A stretch of 64,000 nucleotides of DNA from assembly GCA_028293125.1 (NCBI GenBank), contig JAQGPJ010000089.1:1-64000 (forward strand), written 5' to 3'. Both the position numbers and the translations under genes were made by a program. This stretch comes from Verrucomicrobiales bacterium (GTDB lineage: Bacteria; Verrucomicrobiota; Verrucomicrobiia; Verrucomicrobiales; V1-33). This document shows, piece by piece, positions 25,680 to 33,720 of this stretch (its first letter is position 1; every line of letters starts with the position of its first letter). The notes under the pieces are model-generated. The model was given only the letters and a program-made list of their open reading frames with translations. It made no database searches and was not told the origin of the DNA.

Positions 25680-26993
25680 TCAGGCGAAATCCGCCTGGGT
25701 GTAAGGGCTGCGGTAGGGGCGGTTGAGGAGCTTGGAGGCCTCCGCATTGTTGAGGATCTCCTCCTTGGCCACGTCCCACTGGATTTTGCTCTTGGAGAGC
25801 ATGGAGATGAGGCAGAGGTGGCCCGGGGTGGCGGAGTGGTGGGCGGTCCGGACCGGAGTAATGGTGGGCTTGCCGGAAAGGGCGCAGTCCACCCAGTTTT
25901 TGAAGTGGTTGGTGGAGCGGTAGATGTCCGCCTTGCGCATTTTTTCGGGCAGCACGCGGAATCCGCGCCAGGAGGGGTCCGAGGCTTCAAAAGCGCCGCG
26001 GTCCACATGGATCCAGCCTTCGGTGCCGATCCACTTGGTGCCGCCCGCGATATCGGAATGGCCTCCGGCGATGGTCATTTTGATATCCTTGGGATACTTC
26101 AGTTCGCCACGGTATTTGGTGCAGGTGTTCCACATGGCGTCCGCAGGCGGGAATTCGCCCTCGCATTCCACTTCACTGGGGCCGCCGTTGTCCATGTCCA
26201 TGCCCCAGTGGGCGATGTCGCAGTGGTGGCCGATCCAGTCCAGGAGCTGGCCGCCGCCAAAATTGTAGTGCCAGCGCCAGTTGCGGTGCACGCGGGCCTC
26301 AATGTAGGGCACCATGGCTGAGGGGCCGACCCATTTTTCGTAATCCAGATTTGCGGGGGGCTCCGTGACCGTGTTGCTTTTGGCGGTGCCGGCGAAGTCG
26401 TTATGGCCGGAGGGCAGGCCCACCTGAACCTCCTTGATCTGGCCGATGTAGCCGCCGCGCACCAATTCCACGGCCTTGGTGAAATTGTCCACGCTGCGCT
26501 GCCAGGAGCCGGTCTGCCAGATGACCTTGTGGTCCTCCACAGCTTTCACGATGGCCTGCTGCTCGGCGATGGTGCGGGCCAGCGGCTTTTCCCCCCAGAT
26601 GTGCTTGCCGGCCTTGGCGGCGGCGGTGGCCACGAGGGCGTGCCAGTGGTCGGGCACCGCGAGGGTCACGGCGTCGATGTCCTTGCGGGCGAACATCTCC
26701 TTGTAGTCTGTGTAGGCCTTGCAGTCCTGGTTTTTGTAAAACCCGTTCACGGCGTCCGTGGCCTGGGACAGATGGTTTTTGTCCAGATCACAGACCGCGA
26801 CCACCTGGGCGTTGGGCAGGGACATGGTGGATTGGGTATTGCCCGGTCCCTGCATTCCCCAGCCGACAGCGGCGACGGTGAGGCGGTTGGAGGGGGCCAC
26901 GGCGCCATCCGCCCCGCGCGCGGCGGCAGGGATGATGACCGGAATGGCGAAGGCGGCGGATTTTTTGATGAACTGTCGGCGGGATGTGCTCAT
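25680..26993 (-). CDS. Tat-exported Gfo/Idh/MocA-family oxidoreductase
   Basis: 437 residues from ATG 26993 (MSTSRRQFIKKSAAFAIPVI), a twin-arginine signal peptide cleaved near RGADG. A Rossmann domain follows with VAAVGWGMQGPGN, VVAVCDLDKNHL and AVTLAVPDHWHALVATAAAK. The conserved EKP motif is in GKHIWGEKPLARTI, and the C-terminal substrate domain includes NFGGGQLLDWIGHHCDIAHW. This class of exported Gfo/Idh/MocA proteins is abundant in Verrucomicrobia and Planctomycetes and is thought to oxidise sugars with a tightly bound nicotinamide. Substrate unknown. It is transcribed alone. Confidence 0.95.
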   Translation of the reverse strand: MSTSRRQFIKKSAAFAIPVIIPAAARGADGAVAPSNRLTVAAVGWGMQGPGNTQSTMSLPNAQVVAVCDLDKNHLSQATDAVNGFYKNQDCKAYTDYKEMFARKDIDAVTLAVPDHWHALVATAAAKAGKHIWGEKPLARTIAEQQAIVKAVEDHKVIWQTGSWQRSVDNFTKAVELVRGGYIGQIKEVQVGLPSGHNDFAGTAKSNTVTEPPANLDYEKWVGPSAMVPYIEARVHRNWRWHYNFGGGQLLDWIGHHCDIAHWGMDMDNGGPSEVECEGEFPPADAMWNTCTKYRGELKYPKDIKMTIAGGHSDIAGGTKWIGTEGWIHVDRGAFEASDPSWRGFRVLPEKMRKADIYRSTNHFKNWVDCALSGKPTITPVRTAHHSATPGHLCLISMLSKSKIQWDVAKEEILNNAEASKLLNRPYRSPYTQADFA

Positions 26994-27276
26994 GAGAAGT
27001 GGGTGAAAAACGAGCATGACCGGTCCGGCATTTCGCTGGAAGCAAAAATTCATGCGCAGGTGCGGGATTATGTGCGGCGTTCACCCAGGCGCATTTCCGG
27101 TGCGGCGGGGCCGGAGCCAGGCAAAGGTGGGTCTACGGTAATGGCGGAGCCCTTTTTTGCGGTGGCCGGCGATTCTCGTTCTGCTTAATGCCGGCCGGGA
27201 CCGCGGTTCTGCTTGGTTTTGATAGTTTGCCGGCCCCCACTGTCTTTCTCCTTCTCCTCCATTTCCCCTCCCCAGC

Positions 27277-28077
27277 ATGAATGATTCAGGCTTTCAGTAT
27301 GCGGTGTGCCATTTGAGCGTGGCTCCGGTGAGGCGCTGGGCGGATGCGACGGGGGAAATGACCACTCAGGCGAGGGCGGGGGAGGCGGTCCAAATTCTGG
27401 AGGAAACGCGCGGACTGTGGCGGGTGCGGCTGCTGGCGGATGGTTATGAGGGCTGGGTGGACAGCCGGCAGTTCACACCGCCACAGCAGGAAAAACCTCC
27501 GGAGGGCATGGTGCTGACCGATGAGGTGACCGCCTGGGCACGCTGCGGGGACCGGACCCTGCTGCTGCCCTTGGGCACTGCGCTGCCGGCTTTCTTACCG
27601 GAGGACCATACGTTCCGGCTGGGGGACGAAGTCTGGACTTGGGAAGGCCGGGTGCACTGTCCTCCGCCCGTGCCGGACTGGCCGGCCCTGCTGCGGGAAT
27701 CGCGGCAATACCTGGGCGCACCCTATCTATGGGGCGGACGGACGCTGTGGGGCATCGACTGCTCGGGGCTGATGCAGACTCTGTTCCGGCACCAGGGCAT
27801 TGCCCTGCGGCGGGACTGCGTGGATCAGATCACCCAGGGGGAAGCGGTGGACGGTCTGCACAAGGCGAGGCCGGGGGATTTGGCATTTTTTGAAACCACC
27901 CGCGACGGCGGCCGGCATGTCGGGCTGGTGCTGGGCGGCGGGGAGGTGCTGCATTCCAGCGCTTTCGTGCGCATTGACGAGCTGTCGGAGCGCGGCATCA
28001 CGGTCCGAAGCAGTGGGGCGCATTCCCACCGTCTGACCGCCACCCGCCGGATTTGGCCAGGCCACAGCCGGGAGTGA
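27277..28077 (+). CDS. NlpC/P60-family cysteine peptidase with SH3-like domain
   Basis: 266 residues without a signal peptide. Residues about 10-70 form an SH3b-like domain (GLWRVRLLADGYEGWVDSRQ). The catalytic domain begins near 135 (YLGAPYLWGGRTLWGIDCSG) with C162 in DCSG, H214 in GRHVGLVLG and H226 in VLHSS, the expected Cys-His-His triad. It hydrolyses peptide bonds in murein peptides. The SH3-NlpC/P60 layout without export signal resembles the YkfC/AvPCP-type gamma-D-glutamyl-diamino acid endopeptidases, which recycle murein peptides in the cytoplasm. That role is inference. Confidence 0.92.
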   Translation: MNDSGFQYAVCHLSVAPVRRWADATGEMTTQARAGEAVQILEETRGLWRVRLLADGYEGWVDSRQFTPPQQEKPPEGMVLTDEVTAWARCGDRTLLLPLGTALPAFLPEDHTFRLGDEVWTWEGRVHCPPPVPDWPALLRESRQYLGAPYLWGGRTLWGIDCSGLMQTLFRHQGIALRRDCVDQITQGEAVDGLHKARPGDLAFFETTRDGGRHVGLVLGGGEVLHSSAFVRIDELSERGITVRSSGAHSHRLTATRRIWPGHSRE

Positions 28078-28329
28078 GGCTCTGGTTTGCGCGGTCGGAA
28101 CCAAGCAAACCGGAGCGGTGGGCAGGGACCGGTGGCGGATAACTTTTTCAGAGCGGGGCTTCTGACGAATTGACGGCCCTGTTTCCCTGGATTCCTGTGA
28201 GTTGCCCGGAGCCGGAGACTCCCTCGGCTGCCGGCCCCGTTTCGGGCGGGGAAGGTGGCTGGCAGAGGGAGAATATCCGGAGCCTCTCCGCAGGCTCGTT
28301 TTAATTGAAGTCCATTTTCCACCGAGTTC

Positions 28330-30303
28330 ATGCCTGACCTCCTTTCTCCGCGACGGGTTTCCTGGAGCCGCCGCCTCGCCCAACGCTGGCGGGGACTGGC
28401 GCGGTGCCGGCTGACGGGTTGCGGGCACCGGGGACTGACGGGGCAGATCAGACTTTCCAAAGGGTTTATCCGGGAAGGATGGAAAGCGGGTGCGGCGGTG
28501 CGGACAGGGCTTCTTTTGCTGCTGGCGCTGTCGGTGGCCACCGTGTGGGTGACCGCCGGGCAGGGCGGGGGATTTCCGCTGGGGGGGCCGCAGCCAGGCA
28601 TTCCCACCATGATTCTGGCCGGGCTGGCGTGGTCGGCGGCCTGTGCGGCGGCGGCCTCGCTGCCCCTGTGGGGTTTTGGCTTGGTGTCGTTCTGGCTGGC
28701 CTATCATGGACTGCTGTTGATGGCCCCCTGGGTGGGCACAGCGGTCATGCCGCTGCCGGTGTTGTGGCTGGTGGCGGTGGGGCTGGCCGTGGGCGCGCGG
28801 CGGGGCACGGCGCCGGGTTGGGGGCCTTTGGCGGCCTGGCTGGCGCTGTGCGCGGGAGCGGGCTGGTTTCTGGCAGCACCGCTGGGATTGAACAGGCTTT
28901 TTGGTGGAATCAGCCTGCTCAGGGAGTGGGCCGGCCCTCTGATGCTGGCAGCCCTGCTGGCACCGGCTTGGAGGCTGCGGTCATGGTTCCGGCGGCGGCG
29001 GTGGACGGAGCCGGAATTCGGCCGGGTGCTGGCGGGCAGCGTGGCGGTGATCGGCCTTGGGCTTGCGGCCTCGAGCCTCCGCCACGGTCCGGAGGCCACC
29101 CAGGGCTGGGCGGCGGAGGTGGTCAATGACTGCGGGTATCTCGCCCTCCTGGCGTGGTATTGGCTGGCGGGCGGGTTTGCGGTCTGTTTTCTCAAAATCA
29201 TGGAGAGCGTCACCCGTCTGACGGTGCGCGGACTGACACTGCGGACGGTGAGCCGGCTGTTTCCCCTCCTGTGGGCCGCAGTGACGGTGATTGAGTGGCT
29301 GAGCAGCCATGAAAGCGCGGAGCGGCTGCGCATCGGAATCGGTCCCGGACGGCTGGATCACTGGATGGCGTCCTGGCCTTGGGAGCTCCAAGTGGCCGCC
29401 TGGGGGCATGTCTGGGCGGGGGTGGCGGTGCTGGCTGCGGGGGTGGGATTTTTGTGGCAGGGCCGGGAGGGGGTGCGGCTGCTGCCCCGGCTGCACGCGC
29501 TGTGGATGGCCTCCTTTTTCTGCGTTCTGGCGGTCAGTCCAGTGCTGGCGGCTTTTATCACCCCGGTGCCCGCCCATGCCGGGCAGATCTGGTGGTGGGC
29601 CCCGCTGGTGCTGCTGGGCGGAATGCTGCGGGATCTGGCGCAGGCCGGGCGGGAGCAGGGTGTCCATGCCGCGGAAGGCCTGCCCGCCCGCGTGGGCTGG
29701 CGGGTGACGATGCTGGCGGTCCTGCTGACCCTGGAGTGGCGGAACGCGGCCCCATGGCCGGTCCATGGCGGCATGGCGGCCCTGCTGGGCATCCTCCATC
29801 TGGCGCTCCCCAGGGCTTTGCATCAATGGTGGACGCGGGGGCGGGGGGGAATGGGCACGCTGCCCGTCTCCACCCAGATCTGGATCTCCGCCGCCGGCAT
29901 GGCCGCAGTGCTGCCCATCCTGCATCACAACAGCCAGAGTATTGCGGTGCTGGCTTTCGCCCCCGTGGTCTGGCTGCCGGTGCTGTTGTGGCTGCGCTGC
30001 CACCGGCCCGGGCTTGCCGCCTCCTCCGGAGCGCTGGCGGGGGCGCTGCTGGGGTCGGGGACCGTCGCCGCCTGGTGCCGCCCGGACCTGCTGCTGCCGG
30101 AGGTGCCGGTGCTGTCTTTTCTGAATGCCCCGCCGGCGGTTCTGGCGGCGGAGGCCATGGCCGCGCGCCCGTTTCTGGACCCGGCGCATTTCACCCTGCT
30201 GCTGCTGCTGACCACCACCGGAGCCGTGCTGGGGGCCATTGTTTTCCGCTGCCATCCCCCGGCAGGTGAAATTCCTATTGCAATTGCGGAACCGGCGGCT
30301 TAA
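28330..30303 (+). CDS. Large polytopic membrane protein of unknown function
   Basis: 657 residues. An arginine-rich cytoplasmic head (residues 1-55) is followed by roughly a dozen or more hydrophobic segments, for example TGLLLLLALSVATVWVTAG, AGLAWSAACAAAASLPLWGF and ILAGLAWSAACAA-type runs, continuing to the C-terminus. Charged loops are short, and there is no ATPase, protease or transferase motif. It resembles integral membrane proteins of unknown family. The gene ends about 50 bp before the small basic protein gene. No function can be assigned from sequence. Confidence 0.8.
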   Translation: MPDLLSPRRVSWSRRLAQRWRGLARCRLTGCGHRGLTGQIRLSKGFIREGWKAGAAVRTGLLLLLALSVATVWVTAGQGGGFPLGGPQPGIPTMILAGLAWSAACAAAASLPLWGFGLVSFWLAYHGLLLMAPWVGTAVMPLPVLWLVAVGLAVGARRGTAPGWGPLAAWLALCAGAGWFLAAPLGLNRLFGGISLLREWAGPLMLAALLAPAWRLRSWFRRRRWTEPEFGRVLAGSVAVIGLGLAASSLRHGPEATQGWAAEVVNDCGYLALLAWYWLAGGFAVCFLKIMESVTRLTVRGLTLRTVSRLFPLLWAAVTVIEWLSSHESAERLRIGIGPGRLDHWMASWPWELQVAAWGHVWAGVAVLAAGVGFLWQGREGVRLLPRLHALWMASFFCVLAVSPVLAAFITPVPAHAGQIWWWAPLVLLGGMLRDLAQAGREQGVHAAEGLPARVGWRVTMLAVLLTLEWRNAAPWPVHGGMAALLGILHLALPRALHQWWTRGRGGMGTLPVSTQIWISAAGMAAVLPILHHNSQSIAVLAFAPVVWLPVLLWLRCHRPGLAASSGALAGALLGSGTVAAWCRPDLLLPEVPVLSFLNAPPAVLAAEAMAARPFLDPAHFTLLLLLTTTGAVLGAIVFRCHPPAGEIPIAIAEPAA

Positions 30304-30354
30304 CTCAACCTTCCCTTTTGGAAATACCCTAACTTTTTCCCTTTTCCGAATTCC

Positions 30355-30513
30355 ATGTCCCAGCATCCCAGTCTCAGATCCGGCGGCGGTTCCATCGGAG
30401 CCAAGCGCAGTGTTCTCAAGCGTTTCGAGCGCGTGAAGCTTCTCAGGAAGCGCGGTCTCTGGAAAGAGGGCCAGAGCCCTCTGAACCTGCCCAAAACCAC
30501 GCCGGACATCTAA
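30355..30513 (+). CDS. Small basic protein of the Verrucomicrobia/Chlamydiae type
   Basis: ATG 30355 to TAA 30511-30513, 52 residues: MSQHPSLRSGGGSIGAKRSV, then LKRFERVKLLRKRGLWKEGQ and SPLNLPKTTPDI. The VLKRFERVKLL-KRGLWKEGQS core is the hallmark of the short basic protein family found in Verrucomicrobia and Chlamydiae (TIGR04137). It is strongly basic and probably binds RNA or the ribosome, but its role is not established. The gene lies 51 nt after the membrane protein gene and ends before a terminator; rluB, an rRNA pseudouridine synthase, follows, which fits a ribosomal connection. Confidence 0.9.
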   Translation: MSQHPSLRSGGGSIGAKRSVLKRFERVKLLRKRGLWKEGQSPLNLPKTTPDI

Positions 30514-30600
30514 AACCCGGGCTCCCCGTGACTCTTGGGTTTTCCGGCCATTCCGTGCCTGATTTCCCGGTGGAGTTCCGTTGAAACAGCGTTTTATGTG

Positions 30601-30645
30601 AACCGGGCTGGACGTCTCCGCCGTCCAGCCCGGTTTTCGTTTTTC
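30601..30645 (+). terminator. Rho-independent terminator after the small basic protein gene
   Basis: A 13-bp stem, ACCGGGCTGGACG pairing with CGTCCAGCCCGGT, with a loop of about 8 nt and the tail TTTTCGTTTTT. It lies 88 nt after the stop codon. Confidence 0.88.
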
Positions 30646-30686
30646 CCGTCAGTCCATTTTCCGTTTCCTGCTTTCCCTTATCCGCC

Positions 30687-31430
30687 GTGGCCGAAGAAGA
30701 AACCCTGCGCCTGAACCGCTACCTCGCCCTCGCGGGGCTGGGATCCCGCCGCGCCTGCGAGGTTCTCATCGCCAATGGCGAGGTGGAGATCAATGGCCGC
30801 ATTGTCACCAATCTCGCCACCCAGGTGAAGCCCTCGGATGAGGTCCACGTGGGCGGCAAGGAGGTCAATGCCTCGCGGCTGCAGACCATCGTGCTGCACA
30901 AACCCCCCGGCGTGATCTGCACCCGCAGCGACCCCAAGGGCCGCCCCACGGTTTACAGCCTGGTGGCTCCGCAGCATAAAAAACTGCACTATGTGGGCCG
31001 GCTGGACATCGAAAGCGAGGGTCTGCTGGTCATGACCAATGACGGCGACCTGACCCAGCGGCTCACCCATCCCAGCCACAAGGTGGAGAAGGAGTATATC
31101 GTCACTCTGGACCACCCCTGCCGCAGCGAGCGTGTCGCGGAGCTGCTGGAGGGCATTCAGCTGGAGGAGGGTCTGGCCAAAGCCGAGGCCATCCATGTTA
31201 TTTCCCCGCGCCGCATGGTGATGGTCCTGCAGCAGGGCATGAACCGCCAGATCCGCCGCATGTTTGACCATCTGGACCTGAAGGTGGAGCGCCTCATCCG
31301 CGTGCGCATCGGCAATCTCGTTCTGCCGGATTTGAAGATGGGCAAATGGCGGGTGCTGGATCCGCGGGAGATCGCCAAGCTCACCGAAACCTGGAGCCGC
31401 CGTAAAAAGGGGACTGAGCCGGCCAAATAG
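30687..31430 (+). CDS. rluB: Ribosomal large subunit pseudouridine synthase (RluB-like)
   Basis: Converts uridine to pseudouridine in 23S rRNA. GTG start at 30687; 247 residues. Residues 1-60 form an S4 RNA-binding domain (RLNRYLALAGLGSRRACEVL). The catalytic domain contains HYVGRLDIESEGLLVMTNDG with catalytic D107, KVEKEYIVTL and the late MNRQIRRMF. The layout is that of the RsuA/RluB/RluE/RluF subgroup. The exact site (U2605-type) is inferred. It is preceded by a strong terminator, so it has its own promoter. The downstream SufU-like gene starts 115 nt later. Confidence 0.9.
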   Translation: MAEEETLRLNRYLALAGLGSRRACEVLIANGEVEINGRIVTNLATQVKPSDEVHVGGKEVNASRLQTIVLHKPPGVICTRSDPKGRPTVYSLVAPQHKKLHYVGRLDIESEGLLVMTNDGDLTQRLTHPSHKVEKEYIVTLDHPCRSERVAELLEGIQLEEGLAKAEAIHVISPRRMVMVLQQGMNRQIRRMFDHLDLKVERLIRVRIGNLVLPDLKMGKWRVLDPREIAKLTETWSRRKKGTEPAK

Positions 31431-31545
31431 CCCCCTCAAAGGGTCCAGCCCGGCCTGCTTTTCCGCCGCCGGCTGCGGCTCCGGACAGTTTTGAAATCAA
31501 AGATTTTCCATGGAGCATCAGGCTCCTTTCCCCGTTTGCAGGGAT

Positions 31546-31992
31546 ATGTCTGACGATCCTTTTGCCGATCCTGAAATCTGTCAGGCCGTCCTGATGGATT
31601 ACCACCGCCATCCGCGCTGCGCCGGAGTCTGTGAATCCCCCACCCATGGCGGAGAGGCCTGCAACCCGGCCTGCGGGGATATTGTGAAGCTGGGATTTCA
31701 GGTGGCCGACGGCGTGATCCGCCAGGCACGGGCTGCGGGAGCCGGCTGCGCGGTCAGCCAGGCCGCAGCGTCCTTGCTGGCCGAGCGGCTGGAGGGAGCC
31801 CCGCTGGCGGAGGCCGCCGCCGTGCTGGCGGAATTGGAAAAAATGCTGTCAGGACAGCCGGCTCTGGATGCCGCGCTGCTGGGCAATCTTGCGGCGCTGC
31901 GTCTGATCACCGGCAATCCCGGGCGGGTCCGCTGCGCCTTCACTGCGGGTCAGGCGGCGGACAGTGCAGGGATCCGGACAGTGGACGGGTGA
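31546..31992 (+). CDS. SufU/NifU-type iron-sulfur scaffold protein
   Basis: 148 residues from ATG 31546; an earlier in-frame ATG at 31510 would add 12. Zinc/iron ligands of the SufU type are present: C43 and D45 in CNPACGD, C68 in AAGAGCAVSQAA and C130 in RVRCAF. Such proteins accept sulfur from a cysteine desulfurase and pass it to iron-sulfur cluster assembly. No desulfurase or other suf gene is in the window, so it may serve a partner elsewhere. The final region (TAGQAADSAGIRTVDG) is probably flexible. Confidence 0.88.
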   Translation: MSDDPFADPEICQAVLMDYHRHPRCAGVCESPTHGGEACNPACGDIVKLGFQVADGVIRQARAAGAGCAVSQAAASLLAERLEGAPLAEAAAVLAELEKMLSGQPALDAALLGNLAALRLITGNPGRVRCAFTAGQAADSAGIRTVDG

Positions 31993-32061
31993 GGAGCCAT
32001 TCCAGGCGCTGCGTGCGTTTTGTGCCTCCTGCGCCATTGATCATTTATAGAATAAAACCGG

Positions 32062-32283
32062 CGAAAGCCGGGGCGATAACATTTCCGATATCGCAGTGAC
32101 CGGCGTCGGTTATCCCAAGGGGCGCCTGCAGGACATGCCTTGGGAGACATTCCGGATTTACGCCTCCCATGACCTGAAGGAGTGGAAGGGCTGGAGCTCG
32201 CCACTCCTCTGGGCAGCAATCAGGAATTTGTGGATCCGGAGGCGCCCTCCGGACTCAATGTCCGCCGCTACTACCGCGGTTCA
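32062..32283 (+). pseudogene. Frameshifted C-terminal remnant of a secreted protein
   Basis: Two frames, spliced at about 32190, read ETFRIYASHDLKEWKG and then LELATPLGSNQEFVDPEAPS followed by GLNVRRYYR. The pattern (S-DL-W-L, then -EFVDP, then -RRYYR) is a familiar ending of large secreted verrucomicrobial proteins. There is no start codon or N-terminal part nearby, and the reading frame is broken within it, so it is a relic. The parent gene could have been a large adhesin- or autotransporter-like gene. Confidence 0.5.
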
Positions 32284-32310
32284 GGAATAAAGCCGGAAAG
32301 CCGGCGGTCC

Positions 32311-32358
32311 GGCCTCCGCGCCAGTCCTCATTCCTTGAGGACTGGCGCGGAGGCCTTT
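32311..32358 (+). terminator. Very strong hairpin with short T-run
   Basis: A perfect 20-bp stem (GGCCTCCGCGCCAGTCCTCA with its complement TGAGGACTGGCGCGGAGGCC) around the loop TTCCT, then TTT. It is 27 nt downstream of the decayed gene end and probably its surviving terminator. Confidence 0.75.
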
Positions 32359-32798
32359 CCATGCACGGAAACAAGCGCGCAAAATAAATCCGGTAATGCC
32401 CTTGCCCGGCATGGGCTGCCATGATACCAAGGGTTATACCCTGTCATTTAACACTATTACTGATCCGCATGAAGGCCACACCGCCAGCTCTGTTTGATTC
32501 CAGCAGTCCACCCGCTGTTTCTGAATCCATTCCGCTTCGGAAAAGCACCATGTCACCCCGGCGTCCGATGACGCGGAGTGTCGGAACTGAATAAAGCACA
32601 CGTCCCTCCAACTGCGTTTTTGAGGAAGCGGACAGCGTGGCAGGGAAGTCACCCGGCCCTCATTTGGACCGTCGTAACAGGCAGGCATTCCGTCAGGCTT
32701 CAGGCTGTGCCATGCCTGTCCGCCGCCGCCCTTCACGCGCCCGCAAAGCCGCAGTCCGGAGATTGCCCCCGCCACACATATCCTGACAGAGCTTTTTT

Positions 32799-33521
32799 AT
32801 GGCCCGTCATCGAGTCACCCCCGCGGAGCGGTCCGGAGCCCGCAAAGCCTCCCCCGTCATCTCTGAGAGCGCCAGTCCCGCCGCCCGCGCGGCCCGTCTT
32901 TTTGCTGAAATGCTTGCCCTCTCCATGGATGAGGCCGCGCTCGGCATCGCCGTGGGCGACTTGGACTGCGCCACTCTCTCGCCCGTGCCGACGCAGCACG
33001 GCTCCGGGCTCACCAAATCCCGCCGCCGCCAGCGCCGCCATGCGCTGGAGTCCGCGGGGTTCCTCCTGAGCCCCGCCGCCTCGCGGCTGTGCCTGGATCT
33101 GGGCACCACCCCCTGCGATGCCTTTGCCCGGACCCGGAGCCTCGCGGAGGAAAAGACCCCCCGTGCGTGCATCCTGCTGGAGCGCGAGGCCAAAGCCCGG
33201 GCCCGCGCCGCCGCCGCGGAGGCGCTGCGCCTTGCCCGGCGCGATGCCGCCACCGGGATCCGGATTCTATGCGAATCCGACGCCATTGCGGATAAAGCGG
33301 AGTCCTTCCGCGGGGAGGACCTCTCCGGCCGCACTTTCGGACTGCTCACCGTCCTGCGCCGGGCCGGGCTCAAAGGGCACATGCGCCTGTGGGAGGTCCG
33401 CTGCCGCTGCGGTGCTGTCAAGCAGATCGCCCGCAAGATGATCGGCCGCGTTCACAGCTGCGGCTGCACCCTCCCGGAGGCTGCTCTTCATGCTGGCGAT
33501 GTCTCCGTCCCCCCTGACTGA
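32799..33521 (+). CDS. Protein with a phage-type C-terminal zinc ribbon
   Basis: 240 residues. The first 130 are basic, alanine/arginine-rich and unfamiliar, ending in a helical stretch (EAKARARAAAAEALRLARRD). The last 65 residues are FRGEDLSGRTFGLLTVLRRA, then CRCGAVKQIARKMIGRVHSC and GC. The D-L-G-FG-LTVL opening and the C-x-C, x(n), C-G-C zinc-binding cysteines match a domain found in phage homing endonucleases and AP2/HNH-associated proteins, where it binds DNA or zinc. No HNH motif is present, so any nuclease activity is unproven. Neighbouring genes are not phage genes, so it may be a prophage leftover or domesticated gene. Confidence 0.75.
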   Translation: MARHRVTPAERSGARKASPVISESASPAARAARLFAEMLALSMDEAALGIAVGDLDCATLSPVPTQHGSGLTKSRRRQRRHALESAGFLLSPAASRLCLDLGTTPCDAFARTRSLAEEKTPRACILLEREAKARARAAAAEALRLARRDAATGIRILCESDAIADKAESFRGEDLSGRTFGLLTVLRRAGLKGHMRLWEVRCRCGAVKQIARKMIGRVHSCGCTLPEAALHAGDVSVPPD

Positions 33522-33720
33522 ATACCGTCACCGCCGGTGCGTTTTTGTTTTGCCGCCGGCTGGCCAGTCCGGCGGCGGAATGTCTTCCCTCGGTCTCCGC
33601 AGGGATGACCGCCAGCCCCACGCGATCACGGAACCGGAACCCGCGGAGCAACAATTGCATCCGGGGCGCGTATGGTTTTTGCTGGGCTGCACAAAATCAC
33701 GCAGCCCGCTCTGCTTTCCC

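Larger units (their letters stand above)
31993..32798. other. Gene-poor stretch with a decayed gene end and a strong hairpin
   Basis: About 800 bp without an intact gene. It contains the remnant at 32062-32283 and the hairpin at 32311-32358. The part 32440-32798 has no recognisable protein on either strand; a 113-residue minus-strand frame (32434-32775) has no familiar motif. Confidence 0.5.

Noticed and set aside
32434-32775. A 113-codon minus-strand frame
   Set aside because: No recognisable motif, no ribosome site, and the surrounding region is decayed DNA.
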